Of a DNA stretch of 64,000 nucleotides, positions 51,255-59,236 are shown piece by piece (positions within the stretch are counted from its first letter, which is position 1; every line of letters starts with the position of its first letter). The DNA is from JANQTF01 sp041741415 (lineage in GTDB: Bacteria; Bacteroidota; Bacteroidia; J057): positions 238,609 to 302,608 of the forward strand of contig JBGSKC010000021.1 of the NCBI GenBank assembly GCA_041741415.1, in the 5' to 3' direction. The translations under genes were made by a program, and so were the position numbers. A model generated the notes under the pieces. The model ran no database searches. It was not told where the DNA came from and saw only the letters and a list, made by a program, of their open reading frames with translations.

Positions 51255-51710
51255 ATGTTGCGTTTCCTCTTTACTTTCGTGCTGCCCATGGCAGTTGCCG
51301 CCCCTTGTTGTCTGGCGCAGGCAGATTATTTGGTGTATCGCATTGAAAGAACGCCTGATGTGAGTATCTGCGAGCTGCCAATCCTCTATTTCGAGTCCAA
51401 CAGCATTGCCTTCGACCCCGCCACCGAGCTGGATCTCCGCTTCCTTGCCCATTTGATGCAGAAATATCGCCGGATGGAAGTCCGCCTCGCACCACAATCA
51501 TTGCCAGCGGAAGAAGATATCGCGGCCCAGTTCCTCCTCGAAGAACGGCTCTCCTTTCTCGTTGCCTACATGGAAAAAGCCTATGGCATCAGGCGAACCC
51601 GCTTCCTGCGCGAGCCAGCCCAGGACCAGCCCAGAGGAACGGAAACCGGCAACCCAGCTCCCACCCAACTCGACCTCAGAACTATTCGCTGTGAGTGTTC
51701 ATGGGAATGA
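51255..51710 (+). CDS. small exported protein with a divergent OmpA-like fold
   Basis: The ATG at 51255 gives 151 residues with a signal peptide (LFTFVLPMAVAAPCCLAQ). The middle follows the OmpA C-terminal domain pattern: ILYFESNSIAFDPATELDLRFLAHLMQKY, then a strand, then LLEERLSFLVAYMEKAYGIRRTRF where OmpA has LSERRAxxVxxYLxxxGI. The diaminopimelate-binding Asp in 'TDxxG' is replaced (PQSLP), while an Arg in the ERL position remains. It may thus be a non-binding relative. A strong terminator follows. Confidence 0.65.
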   Translation: MLRFLFTFVLPMAVAAPCCLAQADYLVYRIERTPDVSICELPILYFESNSIAFDPATELDLRFLAHLMQKYRRMEVRLAPQSLPAEEDIAAQFLLEERLSFLVAYMEKAYGIRRTRFLREPAQDQPRGTETGNPAPTQLDLRTIRCECSWE

Positions 51711-51854
51711 TCCTGAAAAACATGGACATTCCCCGTTCACCATATTTCACTGGCTGTTTATTTCAAAATAATCACCATTCATCCGGATTGCTTTTGATCG
51801 AAAGCGAATTCAGCCGATCCTTGTATCGGTGAAAGCAAAGAATGAGCAAGGATT

Positions 51855-51899
51855 CAGGGACTCTTCCGGGGACGGAATCGAGTCCCTGGATTTTTTTTT
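51855..51899 (+). terminator. intrinsic terminator
   Basis: CAGGGACTC pairs with GAGTCCCTG, with an inner TTCC/GGAA stem, followed by GA and nine T. It ends the transcript of the OmpA-like gene. Confidence 0.92.
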
Positions 51900-51908
51900 A
51901 GGGCCAGC

Positions 51909-53117
51909 CTAAAACTGCTCCCACCAGCGTTTTGCAGGCTTATCTGAGCCAAGGATCACCGTTTGGCCCACTTCAGGCAGCAAATAGGGCTGCCCCAGCC
52001 GATCAGCTTCTGCTGTCATGCGCGCCACAGGATCTTCCCAGGTATGCAGGGCCAGGGAAAATTTCCCCCAGTGAATCGGCACCATGACATTTGCCTTCAC
52101 ATCCAGACCAGCCTGGGCACTTTCTTCGGGCATCATGTGAATGGAAGACCAGAGTTCGTTGTACTGCCCGCACTCGATGAACGCCAGGTCGAAGGGACCG
52201 TGGCGCTCGCCGATGTTGGCAAATTCAGGGGTGTAGCCCGAATCGCCGCTGAAAAACACCTTGTCGCTGCTTCCTTTGATGACCCAGGAGCCCCACAGCG
52301 TGGTGTTGCGGTTGCTGAGCCCGCGCCCTGAAAAATGGCGGCTAGGCGTGAAAGCGAGGTCCAGCCCGTCAAATGCAGCCTCTTCCCACCAGTCCATCTC
52401 CGTGATTTGTTCTGCCGGAATGCCCCAGGCCTCCAGGTGAGCGCCCACGCCAAGCGGCACGAAAAACTGGCTCACCCGCGAGCGGAGCTGCTTCATGGTC
52501 TCGTAGTCGAGGTGGTCGTAGTGGTCGTGGGAAATGAACACCGCATCCACAAATGGCAGGGCTTCTGCTTCCATGTGGCGGTCGTAGGGAAAATGCTTGG
52601 GGCCCATGAAGGAAAACATGGAGGCCCTGGGGCTGAAAACGGGGTCAAACAGCAGGGTTTTGCCGTCGATGCGCAGGAGCAGCGAGGAGTGGCCAAACCA
52701 GGTAAAAGCGGTCTGGCTATCAGGCAGTTGCTGGAAGGCCCCGGCCTCAAAGGGCTGGGTTTGAATGGTTCTTTCGGGCGTCTGGCCTTTGACCCCGGTG
52801 ATCATTTTCCACATCAGGCCGGGGATTTCTTTGGCCGAAAAGCCCATGGGCGTGGGGATGGAGTTCTGGAAGGTGCCGTCAGCAAAATGCGGCGAGCCCT
52901 GCACGCGGGCGAGGCGCTGGCCTTTGGCTGTGGCCCCGATCTGGGGGGCGTAGGCAAAAAATACGGTGCCAGCCAGGCCCAGCACCAGGACAACAGACAG
53001 AAGGGTAACCATGATTCGGAATAAAATTCGTTTGACGCTTCTCACAAGATAACTGAAAAGGGTGAAGGGTAAAATAACCGTGCCCGGGGAGGGCTTGTGT
53101 TCCGGAAGCGCAGGCAA
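51909..53117 (-). CDS. membrane-anchored MBL-fold hydrolase (NAPE-PLD/UlaG-like)
   Basis: The frame gives up to 402 residues. A GTG at 53045 or the ATG at 53012 may be the true start, since the hydrophobic anchor VTLLSVVLVLGLAGTVFFAYA begins there. The metal motif is H-D-H-Y-D-H in FISHDHYDHLDYETM; other ligand segments are FTWFGHSSLLLRIDGKTLLFDPVF, FSGDSGYTPEF and MVPIHWGKFSLALHTW. The family includes N-acyl-phosphatidylethanolamine phospholipase D. In bacteria the substrate is unknown; a lipid or lipoprotein-linked substrate is plausible. Convergent with the gene at 51255. Confidence 0.88.
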   Translation of the reverse strand: MPALPEHKPSPGTVILPFTLFSYLVRSVKRILFRIMVTLLSVVLVLGLAGTVFFAYAPQIGATAKGQRLARVQGSPHFADGTFQNSIPTPMGFSAKEIPGLMWKMITGVKGQTPERTIQTQPFEAGAFQQLPDSQTAFTWFGHSSLLLRIDGKTLLFDPVFSPRASMFSFMGPKHFPYDRHMEAEALPFVDAVFISHDHYDHLDYETMKQLRSRVSQFFVPLGVGAHLEAWGIPAEQITEMDWWEEAAFDGLDLAFTPSRHFSGRGLSNRNTTLWGSWVIKGSSDKVFFSGDSGYTPEFANIGERHGPFDLAFIECGQYNELWSSIHMMPEESAQAGLDVKANVMVPIHWGKFSLALHTWEDPVARMTAEADRLGQPYLLPEVGQTVILGSDKPAKRWWEQF

Positions 53118-53272
53118 TGAAGCCTCATTCGGAAAAACAGACAGAGGAGTTGTGTCAGGGTCGAAAAACCAGTCATTTATTTTCTTCCCCGGTGCGCTGA
53201 AAGTTTGGACTTCAAACCTAAGCCAAGGTGTCGAATTCTTCGCCGTATTCCTTATTATTGTTCACCTTGCCC

Positions 53273-53321
53273 TTCCAATTCACTGTCCAGCCCATTCCAA
53301 TTCACTGTCCAGCCCATTCCA
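53273..53321. repeat. 22-bp tandem repeat, 2.2 copies
   Basis: The 22-mer starting ttccaattcactgtcc (53273-53294) is repeated exactly at 53295-53316 and starts a third time. It ends directly at the ATG (53322) of the following gene, so copy number would change the leader or spacing of that gene. Confidence 0.9.
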
Positions 53322-54203
53322 ATGCTTCACACAATCGACCTTCAGTTTCACGTGGACCAGTCCATCGCTGCTTTTGTTCTGGAATCGCAGGATGGCCTGG
53401 TTCTGGTTGAATGCGGCCCTCATTCGGTGTTTCCGGCATTGGAAAGCGGGCTTTCCGGGCTGGGTTACCGCATCAGCGATGTGCGGCATTTGCTCCTTAC
53501 CCACATCCATTTCGACCATGCCGGAGCAGCCTGGGCGCTGGCAGAGGCCGGGGCAACGGTCTATGTTCACCCGGCAGGCTACAAGCACCTGCTCGACCCG
53601 TCGAGGCTGTATGGCTCTGCCAGGCGGATTTATGGCGACATGATGGAAGTGCTCTGGGGCGACATGAAGGGCATCCCGGAGGCGCAACTCGTGGCGGTGG
53701 AGCATGGCAGCACCCTGAACCTCGGCGGGCAGCAACTCGTGGCCTGGCACACGCCCGGCCATGCTGTTCACCACATTGCCTGGCAATGGGGCGAGGCCGT
53801 GTTTACCGGCGATGTTGCCGGGGTCCGGGTGGGCAACGGCCCCGTGGTGCCGCCTTGTCCGCCGCCCGATATTGACATTGAGCTTTGGAATGACTCCCTC
53901 GACCTGCTCCTCGGCCTGGAACCGAAAGTCCTGCACCTCACCCACTTCGGCGCAGTCACCAATGTAACAGACCACGTGGCGGCCCTCCGCCTGATGCTGC
54001 GCGACTGGGCCGACTGGATCAAGCCCCATTTTGATGCACAGCGCGATCCCGGCGAAGTCACCCTGGCATTTCAGGCCTATGCGGCAGGGCAACTGCGCGC
54101 CGCCGGCCTTGATGACCATGGCATTGCCCGCTACGAAGCCGCCAACCCCGCCTGGATGAGCGTGGCCGGGTTGTTTCGGTATTGGAGCAAGAGGGTGGGG
54201 TGA
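53322..54203 (+). CDS. MBL-fold metallo-hydrolase
   Basis: The ATG at 53322 gives 293 residues; in-frame upstream codons are within the tandem repeat and are not used. The metal site is THIHFDHAGAAWALAEAG (HxHxDH), with further ligands in WHTPGHAVHHIAW and FTGDVAGVR, and a late LTHFG. The fold and the length resemble glyoxalase-II/quorum-quenching-type hydrolases; substrate unknown. No signal peptide. Confidence 0.88.
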   Translation: MLHTIDLQFHVDQSIAAFVLESQDGLVLVECGPHSVFPALESGLSGLGYRISDVRHLLLTHIHFDHAGAAWALAEAGATVYVHPAGYKHLLDPSRLYGSARRIYGDMMEVLWGDMKGIPEAQLVAVEHGSTLNLGGQQLVAWHTPGHAVHHIAWQWGEAVFTGDVAGVRVGNGPVVPPCPPPDIDIELWNDSLDLLLGLEPKVLHLTHFGAVTNVTDHVAALRLMLRDWADWIKPHFDAQRDPGEVTLAFQAYAAGQLRAAGLDDHGIARYEAANPAWMSVAGLFRYWSKRVG

Positions 54204-54240
54204 GAGAGAAGTCAGAAGTCTGAGGTCGGAGGTCAGACGG

Positions 54241-54680
54241 GAGGGGCATGGTTCGGCTTTGGTCATGGTTCGGCGACGGCTGAAGCAGCCTGCTCACCAT
54301 GACAATGGGAGGGCTTCGCCTGCATCGCGTCATCCTGAGCAGGCCTTCAGGCCGTCGCCGAAGGAGGGCGCCGGGTTGTTATGGTTCGGCTTTGGTCATG
54401 GTTCGGCGACGGCTGAAGCAGCCTGCTCACCATGACAATGGGAGGGCTTCGCCTGCATTGCGTCATCCTGAGCAGGACTTTAGGCCGTCGCCGAAGGAGG
54501 GCGCCGGGTTGTTATGGTTCGGCATTGTCATGGTTCGGCGACGGCTGAAGCAGCCTGCTCACCATGACAATGGGAGGGCTTCGCCTGCATCGCGTCATCC
54601 TGAGCAGGCCTTTAGGCCGTCGCCGAAGGAGGGCGCCGGGTTGTCATGGTTCGGCTTTGTCATGGTTCGGCGACGGCTGC
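54241..54680. repeat. tandem array of ~132-bp units, each with a 94-nt palindrome
   Basis: Three units start at 54263, 54396 and 54528 (TCATGGTTCGGCGACGGC), with period 133, 132 and 132; a partial fourth starts at 54660. In unit 1 the left arm 54269-54303 and right arm 54329-54362 are near-perfect reverse complements (TTCGGCGACGGC...ATGAC with GTCAT...GCCGTCGCCGAA). The loop contains GGGCTTCGCC. A lone arm of the same element lies at 63711-63752. This resembles REP/BIME-like intergenic elements. Confidence 0.9.
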
Positions 54681-54772
54681 GAGAAGCGAGAGGTCAGAGG
54701 TCGGAAGTCAGATTGGAGGTTGATGGTTCGTCCCCTGTTCGGCATCGCCGCAGAGCCCCGGCAGGGGCGCTA

Positions 54773-54872
54773 TGTTAATAGCATGCAAACCGGCAAGTTT
54801 TTCTCCCCACCCGGCGGCCCCAGGGGCCGCCGGGAGAATCCACAAATACGGGCTTGCCGACGGCTATTAACA
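54773..54872. repeat. 100-nt nested hairpin
   Basis: TGTTAATAGC (54773-54782) pairs with GCTATTAACA (54863-54872), CGGCAAG with CTTGCCG inside it, and CCGGCGGCCCC (54811-54821) with GGGGCCGCCGG (54823-54833), flanked by TTCTC/GAGAA. The 11-bp centre is perfect. No T-run follows, so it is not an ordinary terminator; a cruciform or a MITE-like element is possible. Confidence 0.75.
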
Positions 54873-55014
54873 TGACGCACCTCCGCTGCTAAGACCGGCT
54901 TCGCCTCCGGTCTGACTTCCCGCTTCTCAAACCGGCTTCATTCCCCGCCCGCATCTTTTTGGCGGGGTAACAATTTTCCAATAACTTAACCCCCGGTTAA
55001 CCCATTGATGCTGT

Positions 55015-55578
55015 ATGGATCGGTTTGTGATTGTCAGAGTTGGTTTGGCTGTATTGGTTGTTGCGATGTTGGCTGTTTCGGCTTGCCAGGAGGCGCCCAA
55101 CTCTCAAAACATAATTCCTGAGCTGGAAGCCAGGTATGACACCCTGGTGAGCGGGGGCGGCACGCCTGCCCAGATCGACTCGGCCAGGAAATCCCTGATC
55201 CAGGCTTACCTCGACCATGTTGACGCCAACCCTAAGGACTCCATGGCGACCTCTTTCCTGCACCGCGCAGCCGAGCTGCGCTGGGTGGAGCCCAGCGAAA
55301 GCCGCGAAGCCATTAGCCTCTACGACCGCCTCCTCTCTGATTATCCCGAATCCAGCCGCGCAGCCGAAGCCCTCTTCATGAAAGCTTATGTGCTCAACAA
55401 CAGCCTCAAAGCCCTCGAAGAAGCAAAGCAATACTATGAGGAGTTCATCGATAAATATCCCGACCATGACCTTTACAGCAGCGCGGTTAGAGAGCTGGAA
55501 AACCTGGGGATCCCACCAGAGCAAATCTACCAATCGTGGGAGGAGTCTGGGATCATCCCTGCCGATTCGTCCGAATAA
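55015..55578 (+). CDS. TPR-containing lipoprotein (BamD/YfiO-like)
   Basis: The 187-residue protein has a lipoprotein signal (VGLAVLVVAMLAVSAC, Cys24). TPR-like helices follow: SRKAISLYDRLLSDYPESSRAAEALFMKAYVLNNSLKALEEAKQYYEEFIDKYPDHDLYSSAVRELENLG, as in BamD or 'outer membrane protein assembly' TPR proteins, though shorter. It is likely an envelope adaptor. The gene follows the repeat region and precedes DUF4397. Confidence 0.78.
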   Translation: MDRFVIVRVGLAVLVVAMLAVSACQEAPNSQNIIPELEARYDTLVSGGGTPAQIDSARKSLIQAYLDHVDANPKDSMATSFLHRAAELRWVEPSESREAISLYDRLLSDYPESSRAAEALFMKAYVLNNSLKALEEAKQYYEEFIDKYPDHDLYSSAVRELENLGIPPEQIYQSWEESGIIPADSSE

Positions 55579-55774
55579 TCACCGAAAAATTGGAATACCC
55601 GGCTTTTTGTAACGAAATGCAAAAAACCGAGGAGGAAGTTTCGTGGAAAGGGGTGAATTTGTGCCCTGTGAGTTCCAACTTGCATACACAACTTTAGCCG
55701 AGCCTTGGCCGTTACTCAGGCGTGCCAGCCCCTGGCTTTGTTGACTATGTTCCGTTTGCCTGTTGCCCTTTCCT

Positions 55775-56497
55775 ATGCCTACTTCTGTCCGCATTGCCCT
55801 CCCCTTCCTCTTGGCCGGCGCATCCCTGCTCAGCCTTGCTGCCTGCGACCAAACGCCGGAACCCACCGTTCCGCGGGAACGCTCATTCCTTTCGGTGATC
55901 CATGCCTACGATGAGCTGAATGCCATTGACGTAGAGCTGGAGTCGTTTTCGGTCAAAAAAACAGTGGCCGACGGCCTCACCTTTTCCAATACCTGGCCAG
56001 CGGAGGGCTATGCTTCTCTGCTGAGCGAGGCGGGAGCAGGCATCCAGGATACGGGGGTGATCATCCGCCTCAAAGACTGGCGAAGCAAAGATGCTGTTTC
56101 TCCAGATCGCGTTATCTCCATCGTGCCGGGCCGCAAAAGCACAGTAGGGATCATCGATTCCATGGGCGTGCCCGACGTGATTCAGATTGTGGATGACTAT
56201 GACACACCGGCTCCTGGAAGGGCCAACCTCAGGTTCATGAACCTGTGCCACCTCTACCCGGCGGTGAACCTCGTTTCCCAAAACGACAGCATCAGCATCG
56301 AACGAATCAATTACCTGCTGGCCTCCAAATTCCTTTCCTTCCCCGCAGGCACCTACGACCTGTATTTCCGGCACAGCTTTACCGGCAGAAATGTGGATTC
56401 CATCATGAATATCCGCCTCGACGCCAGAAAAACATACAACGTGTTCCTCACCCAGGATGGCACCCGCCCTGAGCATGGGATCACGGAGTTTGAGTAA
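55775..56497 (+). CDS. DUF4397-like lipoprotein
   Basis: The ATG at 55775 gives 240 residues with signal IALPFLLAGASLLSLAAC (lipobox LAAC). Two halves, each with a 'SVIHAYDELNAIDVELESF' or 'LRFMNLCHLYPAVNLV' start and a YDLYF/ARKTYNVFL strand end, follow the DUF4397 pattern of paired beta-sandwich-like repeats. No catalytic residues. Function unknown; envelope location likely. Confidence 0.7.
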   Translation: MPTSVRIALPFLLAGASLLSLAACDQTPEPTVPRERSFLSVIHAYDELNAIDVELESFSVKKTVADGLTFSNTWPAEGYASLLSEAGAGIQDTGVIIRLKDWRSKDAVSPDRVISIVPGRKSTVGIIDSMGVPDVIQIVDDYDTPAPGRANLRFMNLCHLYPAVNLVSQNDSISIERINYLLASKFLSFPAGTYDLYFRHSFTGRNVDSIMNIRLDARKTYNVFLTQDGTRPEHGITEFE

Positions 56498-56587
56498 TTG
56501 CCCTGAAAACCAGATTTTGCAGGAGAAAATGCTGATATTCAATTCACTGATTTTCTCCCTTGCCCTTCAACATCTGCTCTTTTACGA

Positions 56588-57265
56588 ATGCCCATGAGAC
56601 CCTTCATCCGATTTTCCTCCCTGCTGCTTCTCGGTGGATTGATCCTGATACTGCCAAACCTGGCACAGGGGCAGCGATTCAGGGCCAACATTGTGAAGGC
56701 TGAGCTGGGAGCCTCTTTCCTGGACCTGGGTACCCTGAACCAGACCCTGGAGACGGAGGGATACGCCCCGCTCAACTCAGCAGTATTTGCCTTTGGCTTT
56801 AGTGCCACCCAGTTCAGGGGGCACCTCGTGTATGGAGCCAAGCTCTATAACTACATGATTGCCAAGGCCAACCAGAACTTCCAGATGGCCAGCGTCGGTT
56901 ATCACTACGGCATTCCTTATGTGGGAGCTGTGCTGTATCGCGACGAGCAGGATTTTCAGGTGTATCTGACAGCAGGTGCCGGAGGCGGTTTTGCCAACCT
57001 GAAGGCCAGGCCTGTGGGCAGTCAGTTTCACAACAACTACCGCGATTTTGGCCTCCTGCTCGACGGGGCCATCCACGTCAGCACGATGTTTGGCGAAATC
57101 CCCGACGAAAACAAAGGCTTTGAACTGGGCGCTTCTATTGGCTACCTGCATTCTCCTGAGGGCGCTTTTCTGATTGATGATTTCGTGCCGACCGAAGCAG
57201 GTCTGCCTGTTAGTCCTGCCGGTCTCTACTTCCGGGTCTCCCTCGGCATGATGAGCTGGCACTGA
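56588..57265 (+). CDS. exported protein of unknown function, probable small outer-membrane barrel
   Basis: The 225-residue protein has a signal peptide (FSSLLLLGGLILILPNLAQGQ). The mature sequence has many short amphipathic strands ending in aromatic residues (VFAFGFSATQFRGHLVYGAKLYNYMI, YHYGIPYVGAVLYR, FQVYLTAGAGGGFANL, AGLYFRVSLGMMSW), which suggests a barrel. I recognise no family. Eleven base pairs after its stop comes a sugar transferase gene, so the two could share a transcript. Confidence 0.65.
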   Translation: MPMRPFIRFSSLLLLGGLILILPNLAQGQRFRANIVKAELGASFLDLGTLNQTLETEGYAPLNSAVFAFGFSATQFRGHLVYGAKLYNYMIAKANQNFQMASVGYHYGIPYVGAVLYRDEQDFQVYLTAGAGGGFANLKARPVGSQFHNNYRDFGLLLDGAIHVSTMFGEIPDENKGFELGASIGYLHSPEGAFLIDDFVPTEAGLPVSPAGLYFRVSLGMMSWH

Positions 57266-57275
57266 CACCATTCCC

Positions 57276-57875
57276 ATGACCAACCTCGCTTGCAGACTGC
57301 GGGACCTTGTGGTGGCAGTGACCCTCCTCCTGATCATGTCGCCGCTGCTGCTGCTCATCGCGCTCCTGTTGTTCGCAACCCAGGAGCGCGTTTTGTTTGT
57401 GCAAACGAGGCCCGGGTACCTGGGCACACCGTTCAGGCTGGTCAAATTCAGCACCATGAGAGACATTCGCCCCGGGGAGCGCGAAGAAGACGGGCAGCAG
57501 GCCAGGCTCACGACTGTGGGCAAACTTCTCCGGCGTTATTCGCTTGATGAACTGCCTCAGCTCTGGAATGTGCTGCGCGGCGAAATGAGCCTCGTGGGCC
57601 CACGCCCTCTCCTGATGGGATATTTGCCCCTCTACACCCCGGAGCAAGCCCGCCGCCATGAAGTAACACCCGGCATCACAGGCTGGGCACAGGTCCATGG
57701 CCGCAATGCCCTGAGCTTCACCGAGCGGTTCCGCTACGATGTCTGGTATGTGGATAACCGCTCCTTCGGGCTCGACCTGCGCATTTTGTGGAAAACAATT
57801 TTCATCGCTGTAAGTGGAAAGGGGGTGTATGCGAATGAGCAAACGACTTCGCCCCTGTTTGACGGAACCAACTGA
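57276..57875 (+). CDS. bacterial sugar transferase (PglC/WcaJ-like phosphoglycosyl transferase)
   Basis: The 199-residue protein is a small-type initiating phosphoglycosyl transferase: one N-terminal re-entrant membrane helix (LVVAVTLLLIMSPLLLLIALLLF), then the conserved FVQTRPGYLGTPFRLVKFSTMRD, RRYSLDELPQLWNVLRGEMSLVGPRPL and TPGITGWAQVHGRN. The catalytic Asp-Glu pair would be in SLDELPQ. It links a sugar-1-phosphate to undecaprenyl phosphate, the first step of a glycan or glycoprotein pathway. The gene is not within a visible polysaccharide cluster. Confidence 0.92.
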   Translation: MTNLACRLRDLVVAVTLLLIMSPLLLLIALLLFATQERVLFVQTRPGYLGTPFRLVKFSTMRDIRPGEREEDGQQARLTTVGKLLRRYSLDELPQLWNVLRGEMSLVGPRPLLMGYLPLYTPEQARRHEVTPGITGWAQVHGRNALSFTERFRYDVWYVDNRSFGLDLRILWKTIFIAVSGKGVYANEQTTSPLFDGTN

Positions 57876-57917
57876 CCTGCGGGCGAATCGGGGAAGCTTT
57901 TTCGCTAATTTCGCCTC

Positions 57918-59159
57918 ATGGAATCGTCATTGCCCGCCATTCGCCTCCAGGATTTTCACTACACCCTGCCCGAAGACCGCATTGCCCGCCAACCCCTGAC
58001 CGAGCGCGACGCCGCCAGGATGCTCGTGTTTTCGGAGGGACAGATTCGCCACCACCATTTCCGGGACCTGCCGGGCCAGCTCCCCGGCGGCAGCATGCTC
58101 GTGTTCAATGACACCAAAGTCATCAAGGCGCGGCTCTATTTTCGCCGGGATAGCGGTGCCCTGATTGAGATTTTGCTCATGCACCCGCTAGAGCCCGCCG
58201 AAGTGGCCCAGTCCATGATGGCTGAAGGCTCGGCGGTGTGGACCTGCATTGTGGGCAACAAGAAAAAATGGAAAGAGGGGGAAGTGCTGCGGCGGGAATT
58301 TCCCTTGTCAGGAGGCTCGCAGGTGGTGGAGGCCAGCTGGGAAAACAGAGAGGAGAATGCGATCCGGCTGAGCTGGACGGGCGGCCTGGCCTTTGCAGAA
58401 CTGCTGCAGGCCCTGGGCGAGCTGCCCCTGCCGCCCTACCTTCAGCGGGAGGCAACCGAGGCGGACCTGGAAGATTACCAGACCATTTATGCCAGCCGGG
58501 AAGGCGCAGTGGCAGCACCTACAGCCGGGCTCCACATCACGGAGCGGGTGCTGCAGGGCATGGAGGCTGCGGGCGTGGCCAGGACCTGGGTCACGCTGCA
58601 CGTGAGCGCGGGAACCTTCCTGCCGGTGAAAGCGGAATTCGCCGCCGACCACGACATGCACCAAGAACAGATGATCATTCGCCGCGAAGCCGTGGAGGCC
58701 TTTGTGCAGCAACTTGCCAGAGGACCCATGGTGGCAGTGGGCACCACTTCGATGCGCTGGCTGGAAAGCCTGTACTGGGTGGGGCGCTCCCTGCTCCGCA
58801 AACCCGACCGGCAGCCGGGCCTGCCATTTGTTGTGACACAAACTGAGGCCTACCTCGCAGAACAGCCTTTGCCCGGCCCTGAAGATGCCCTCGGTGCCCT
58901 GCTCTCCTGGATGGAGCGGCACCAGCTCGAAGAATGCCTGGCCGAAACAGCCATCATGATCATGCCGGGTTATCCGTTTCGGCTTTGCAGCGGGCTGATC
59001 ACCAATTTTCACCTGCCGGAAACCACCCTGATGCTGCTTGTGGCAGCTTTTGTGGGCCCCGCCTGGCGCGACATTTACCAGACTGCCCTGGAGGAAGACT
59101 ATCGCTTCCTCAGCTACGGCGACGGCTCCCTCCTCTGGAAAACCAATTCATTTTCCTGA
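57918..59159 (+). CDS. queA: S-adenosylmethionine:tRNA ribosyltransferase-isomerase
   Basis: The 413-residue protein fits QueA, though somewhat longer than the ~350-residue E. coli enzyme. Signatures: MLVFNDTKVIKARLYF, EILLMHPLE, YLQREATEADLEDYQTIYA, GAVAAPTAGLHITERVL, VTLHVSAGTFLPVKAE, VAVGTTSMRWLESL, and LITNFHLPETTLMLLVAAF. It adds the epoxycyclopentane ring precursor in queuosine synthesis on tRNA. The glyoxylate-type YLQRE site is intact. Confidence 0.95.
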   Translation: MESSLPAIRLQDFHYTLPEDRIARQPLTERDAARMLVFSEGQIRHHHFRDLPGQLPGGSMLVFNDTKVIKARLYFRRDSGALIEILLMHPLEPAEVAQSMMAEGSAVWTCIVGNKKKWKEGEVLRREFPLSGGSQVVEASWENREENAIRLSWTGGLAFAELLQALGELPLPPYLQREATEADLEDYQTIYASREGAVAAPTAGLHITERVLQGMEAAGVARTWVTLHVSAGTFLPVKAEFAADHDMHQEQMIIRREAVEAFVQQLARGPMVAVGTTSMRWLESLYWVGRSLLRKPDRQPGLPFVVTQTEAYLAEQPLPGPEDALGALLSWMERHQLEECLAETAIMIMPGYPFRLCSGLITNFHLPETTLMLLVAAFVGPAWRDIYQTALEEDYRFLSYGDGSLLWKTNSFS

Positions 59160-59236
59160 AAAGAACCGGAACAGGAAGGAGATGAGGCAAACGGATGGTA
59201 AGTTTGGGGAAACGGCTTTACCCTAATCCTCCTCCG

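Larger units (their letters stand above)
54204..55014. other. 811-bp intergenic region built of repeats
   Basis: It holds a tandem array of palindromic units (54241-54680), flanked by short direct repeats of the type AGTCxGAxGTC (54210-54236 and 54688-54716), and a large hairpin (54773-54872). Open frames inside are products of the repeats and have no protein similarity that I recognise. Confidence 0.8.

Noticed and set aside
54241..54680. CRISPR array
   Set aside because: The units are contiguous, 132 bp long and palindromic, with no short repeats separated by unique spacers and no cas genes.
54299..54875. Open frames with repeated MTMGGLRLHRVILSRP protein motif
   Set aside because: The repetition comes from the palindromic DNA units; no start context or protein similarity.
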